DNA from: JALJPB01 sp034111045
GTDB taxonomy: Bacteria > Pseudomonadota > Gammaproteobacteria > Enterobacterales > Alteromonadaceae
DNA: 64,000 nucleotides
Direction: 5' to 3'
Assembly: GCA_034111045.1 (NCBI GenBank)
Contig: JAWUYA010000016.1
Span: forward strand, 15,486-79,485
Shown here: positions 62,896-64,000 of the stretch, one piece after another
Layout: each line of letters opens with the position of its first letter
Position numbering within the stretch: position 1 is the stretch's first letter
Position numbers and translations under genes: made by a program
Notes under the pieces: generated by a model
Databases searched by the model: none
Told to the model about the DNA's origin: nothing
The model's input: the letters and a program-made list of their open reading frames with translations, nothing else

Positions 62896-63043
62896 ACTTC
62901 AGTTTTAAATCACTAATAGATTTACCTGTATTTTCTTTTTTTAAATATAGTCCTTCATAACGAGAGCTTGTCTCAAAGTTACTCATTTTGGGAATAAAAG
63001 TTCGAGTATCTTGGTGTTTAACTTTTAATGTAGTACTAGCCAT
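62885..63043 (-). CDS. Class I Fic antitoxin (VbhA/YhfG-like)
   Basis: A 52-residue protein that I translated from the ATG at 63043, which has a strong ribosome site (AGGAG, about seven bases upstream). It contains SSRYEG at residues 26-31, matching the inhibitory-helix pattern (S/T)-x3-E-(G/N) that blocks ATP positioning in Fic enzymes. YhfG of E. coli has a comparable segment. It overlaps the fic start by 11 bases, the order typical of class I antitoxin then toxin. The C-terminus (SDLKLKYAR) is basic. No DNA-binding domain is seen. Confidence 0.72.
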   Translation of the reverse strand: MASTTLKVKHQDTRTFIPKMSNFETSSRYEGLYLKKENTGKSISDLKLKYAR

Positions 63044-63131
63044 TTTTAACTCCTATATTTTATCTTATTGTAGCTTAAAATGAAGACCAATTCTATATGA
63101 TTTACCCGTCGACACTAGGCTGTTCAACATA

Positions 63132-63159
63132 GAATTAACTATGCTGAATTAACTATGCT
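63132..63159. repeat. Tandem 14-base duplication
   Basis: GAATTAACTATGCT occurs twice without a gap. It sits right at the end of the HUH-transposase remnant and includes its stop codon, so it may mark the breakpoint of a rearrangement. Confidence 0.9.
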
Positions 63160-63233
63160 GCATCTAACGTAGACCAGTTTTTCACCTGCTTACTATCAAC
63201 GTGAAACACTAAATGTAAGTGATTATGCAAGGC
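63153..63233 (-). pseudogene. HUH (Y1-type) transposase tail remnant
   Basis: Read from 63233 leftwards the minus strand gives HNHLHLVFHVD, then SKQVKNWSTLDAA and a stop. HNHLHLV resembles the metal-binding HUH motif of IS200/RAYT-type transposases. Only about 26 residues remain; the catalytic Tyr part and the N-terminus are absent. It starts where the reverse-transcriptase remnant ends, in another frame. Confidence 0.6.
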
Positions 63234-63477
63234 CAAAGTAATTTCTAAAACCCAGTAGCTTACGCCTTAGCTGAGGTAACCAGCTTCTCAATTTAAAAGA
63301 GCGCTTAGCTTTGATCCATTGATAATACTCACCCAACTTTGCCTTTTGCTTTTCAGCGCCAGTGCGTCGCCTGAGTCTTGCCTTACCATTAGCATCTTTT
63401 CCCCAGTAAAACTCAAATCCTAAAAATACAAAATGACGTTTTCCTCCTGCGTGAAAACAAAAAATAAAAAGGGACAC
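63223..63477 (-). pseudogene. Group II intron reverse transcriptase/maturase C-terminal remnant
   Basis: About 84 codons remain of an intron-encoded protein. FLGFEFYWGKDANGKARLRR and the KLLGFRNYFGL end are typical for the end of the RT-thumb and maturase region (residues about 18-37 and 73-83 here). The palm, with the YADD motif, is gone. Its first codons are provided by REP-like repeat copy 2 and spacer DNA, so no functional start is likely. Confidence 0.75.
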
Positions 63478-63521
63478 CCCAAAATTGGATTATAAAAAAA
63501 GATAAAAAAGTTTATATGTCC
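63471..63521 (-). repeat. REP-like repeat, copy 2, next to the RAYT gene
   Basis: Copy of the repeat at 62061-62111, in the same orientation. Here the ends are GGACA and TGTCC, reverse complements of each other (63472-63476 and 63517-63521). It lies 17 bases downstream of the RAYT stop codon, which is where REP-type elements used by RAYTs are expected. Confidence 0.85.
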
Positions 63522-63538
63522 ATTTTTATTCTGCTACT

Positions 63539-64000
63539 TTAATCCCGATTCTTTCGCCAACCAACAGGACGACCAACTTTTTTGGGCGTCATTCTCCTGC
63601 CTGTTAACGTGGCAAGTTGCGCTTTAAATGCATCATTACCTATCGCCATTCCTTGATTCAGCGCCTCTCGAATATCCGTTAACAGCTTGCCTTCAACATG
63701 GAACTTAAACAAAGCACGATAAGCCGCTTGACGTGCTATCAAATCACCTCCAAGTGCGATTAATAACGTATGCGGTGTACACAACACCGACGGCTTACCT
63801 AATGCATTAACCTGATAGCTTGACCATAGATAACTAGAAGGATCTGCTACCATGCCCGCCCGCACAGGGTTTAATTCAATATAAAGATAAAGCTGTATTA
63901 AATATTTATCTTCTTGCACTAAACAAGACTTATAGCGCCCTTCCCACAAAGAGCCTGTACGCTTATAACTAAAGTTAAAATAGCGCACATATTGCCGCCC
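63539..64000 (-). CDS. REP-associated tyrosine transposase (RAYT), N-terminus outside window
   Basis: Single-strand DNA transposase of the Y1 family; 153 codons of the C-terminal part are present and the reading is open across the right edge. Visible parts are YVRYFNFSYKRTGSLWEGRY (family core), KYLIQLYLYIELNPVRAGM with the region of the catalytic Tyr, and SSYLWSSYQVNALG. The C-terminus is basic (RPVGWRKNR), suited to binding hairpin DNA. The HUH motif lies in the part not seen. With the nearby repeats it forms a RAYT-REP unit. Confidence 0.85.
   Translation of the reverse strand, partial: GRQYVRYFNFSYKRTGSLWEGRYKSCLVQEDKYLIQLYLYIELNPVRAGMVADPSSYLWSSYQVNALGKPSVLCTPHTLLIALGGDLIARQAAYRALFKFHVEGKLLTDIREALNQGMAIGNDAFKAQLATLTGRRMTPKKVGRPVGWRKNRD

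Overview
The window is a stretch of chromosome from an AT-rich marine gammaproteobacterium, most likely of the order Alteromonadales and close to Colwellia, Thalassotalea or Shewanella. This is inferred from gene content and protein style: a complete ole cluster for long-chain polyunsaturated olefin synthesis, a FabY-type ketosynthase, a Shewanella-type nagK, RraB, a nine-gene ccm set and a REP-associated transposase. No rRNA, tRNA or CRISPR array was seen.

Layout. (1) 1-6.2 kb: copper/silver efflux operon on the minus strand (small Cys/Met/His-rich exported protein, cusC, cusB with a C-terminal CusF-like domain, cusA running off the left edge). (2) 6.2-13.8 kb: complete cytochrome c maturation set, split into divergent arms ccmABCDE (+) and ccmF-dsbE-ccmH-ccmI (-). 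(3) 13.9-17.7 kb: amino-sugar catabolism (nagA, nagK) with pgi. (4) 18-20 kb: rraB, plsC and a small exported protein. (5) 20.3-25.7 kb: oleA-oleB-oleC-oleD plus a hotdog thioesterase, with an (TTTTTA)8 microsatellite between oleC and oleD. (6) 26-33.5 kb: CbbR-like LysR regulator divergent from a SulP-STAS transporter, fabY, then a GlxA/AraC regulator with a class III CoA transferase. (7) 33.6-38 kb: dimeric dUTPase, DUF2726 protein, mtnN, a CbiB-like protein, a TRIC/YadS channel and a second RraB-family protein. (8) 38.2-55.4 kb: a two-armed catabolic and envelope locus. Minus arm: DUF1302 barrel, DUF1329 protein, SdsA1-type alkyl sulfatase, GMC alcohol dehydrogenase, FadH. Plus arm: AraC regulator, YCF48-like protein, MMPL/RND transporter, aldehyde dehydrogenase, acyl-CoA ligase. 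(9) 55.6-61.9 kb: TPR-like protein, DUF4136 lipoprotein, SpoU methyltransferase, tyrS, divergent M23 endopeptidase and anmK, and a small protein. (10) 61.9-64 kb: a graveyard of mobile-element pieces (RHS tail, HUH-transposase tail, group II intron RT tail, partial RAYT, two copies of a REP-like repeat) enclosing an intact Fic toxin and antitoxin pair.

How the genes fit together. The most system-like part is region 8. Its enzymes make a complete route from an alkyl sulfate ester to alcohol, aldehyde, fatty acid and acyl-CoA, with FadH helping unsaturated chains into beta-oxidation. DUF1302, DUF1329, YCF48 and MMPL proteins could form an outer-membrane to inner-membrane path for the hydrophobic substrate; this transport role is inference. 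The less expected observations are a Fic antitoxin gene overlooked because it is only 52 codons, loss of the metal ligands in the CusF-like domain of CusB, a repeat that ties the RAYT gene to nearby DNA, the microsatellite inside the ole operon, and a 40-codon membrane peptide that would need an AUC start.
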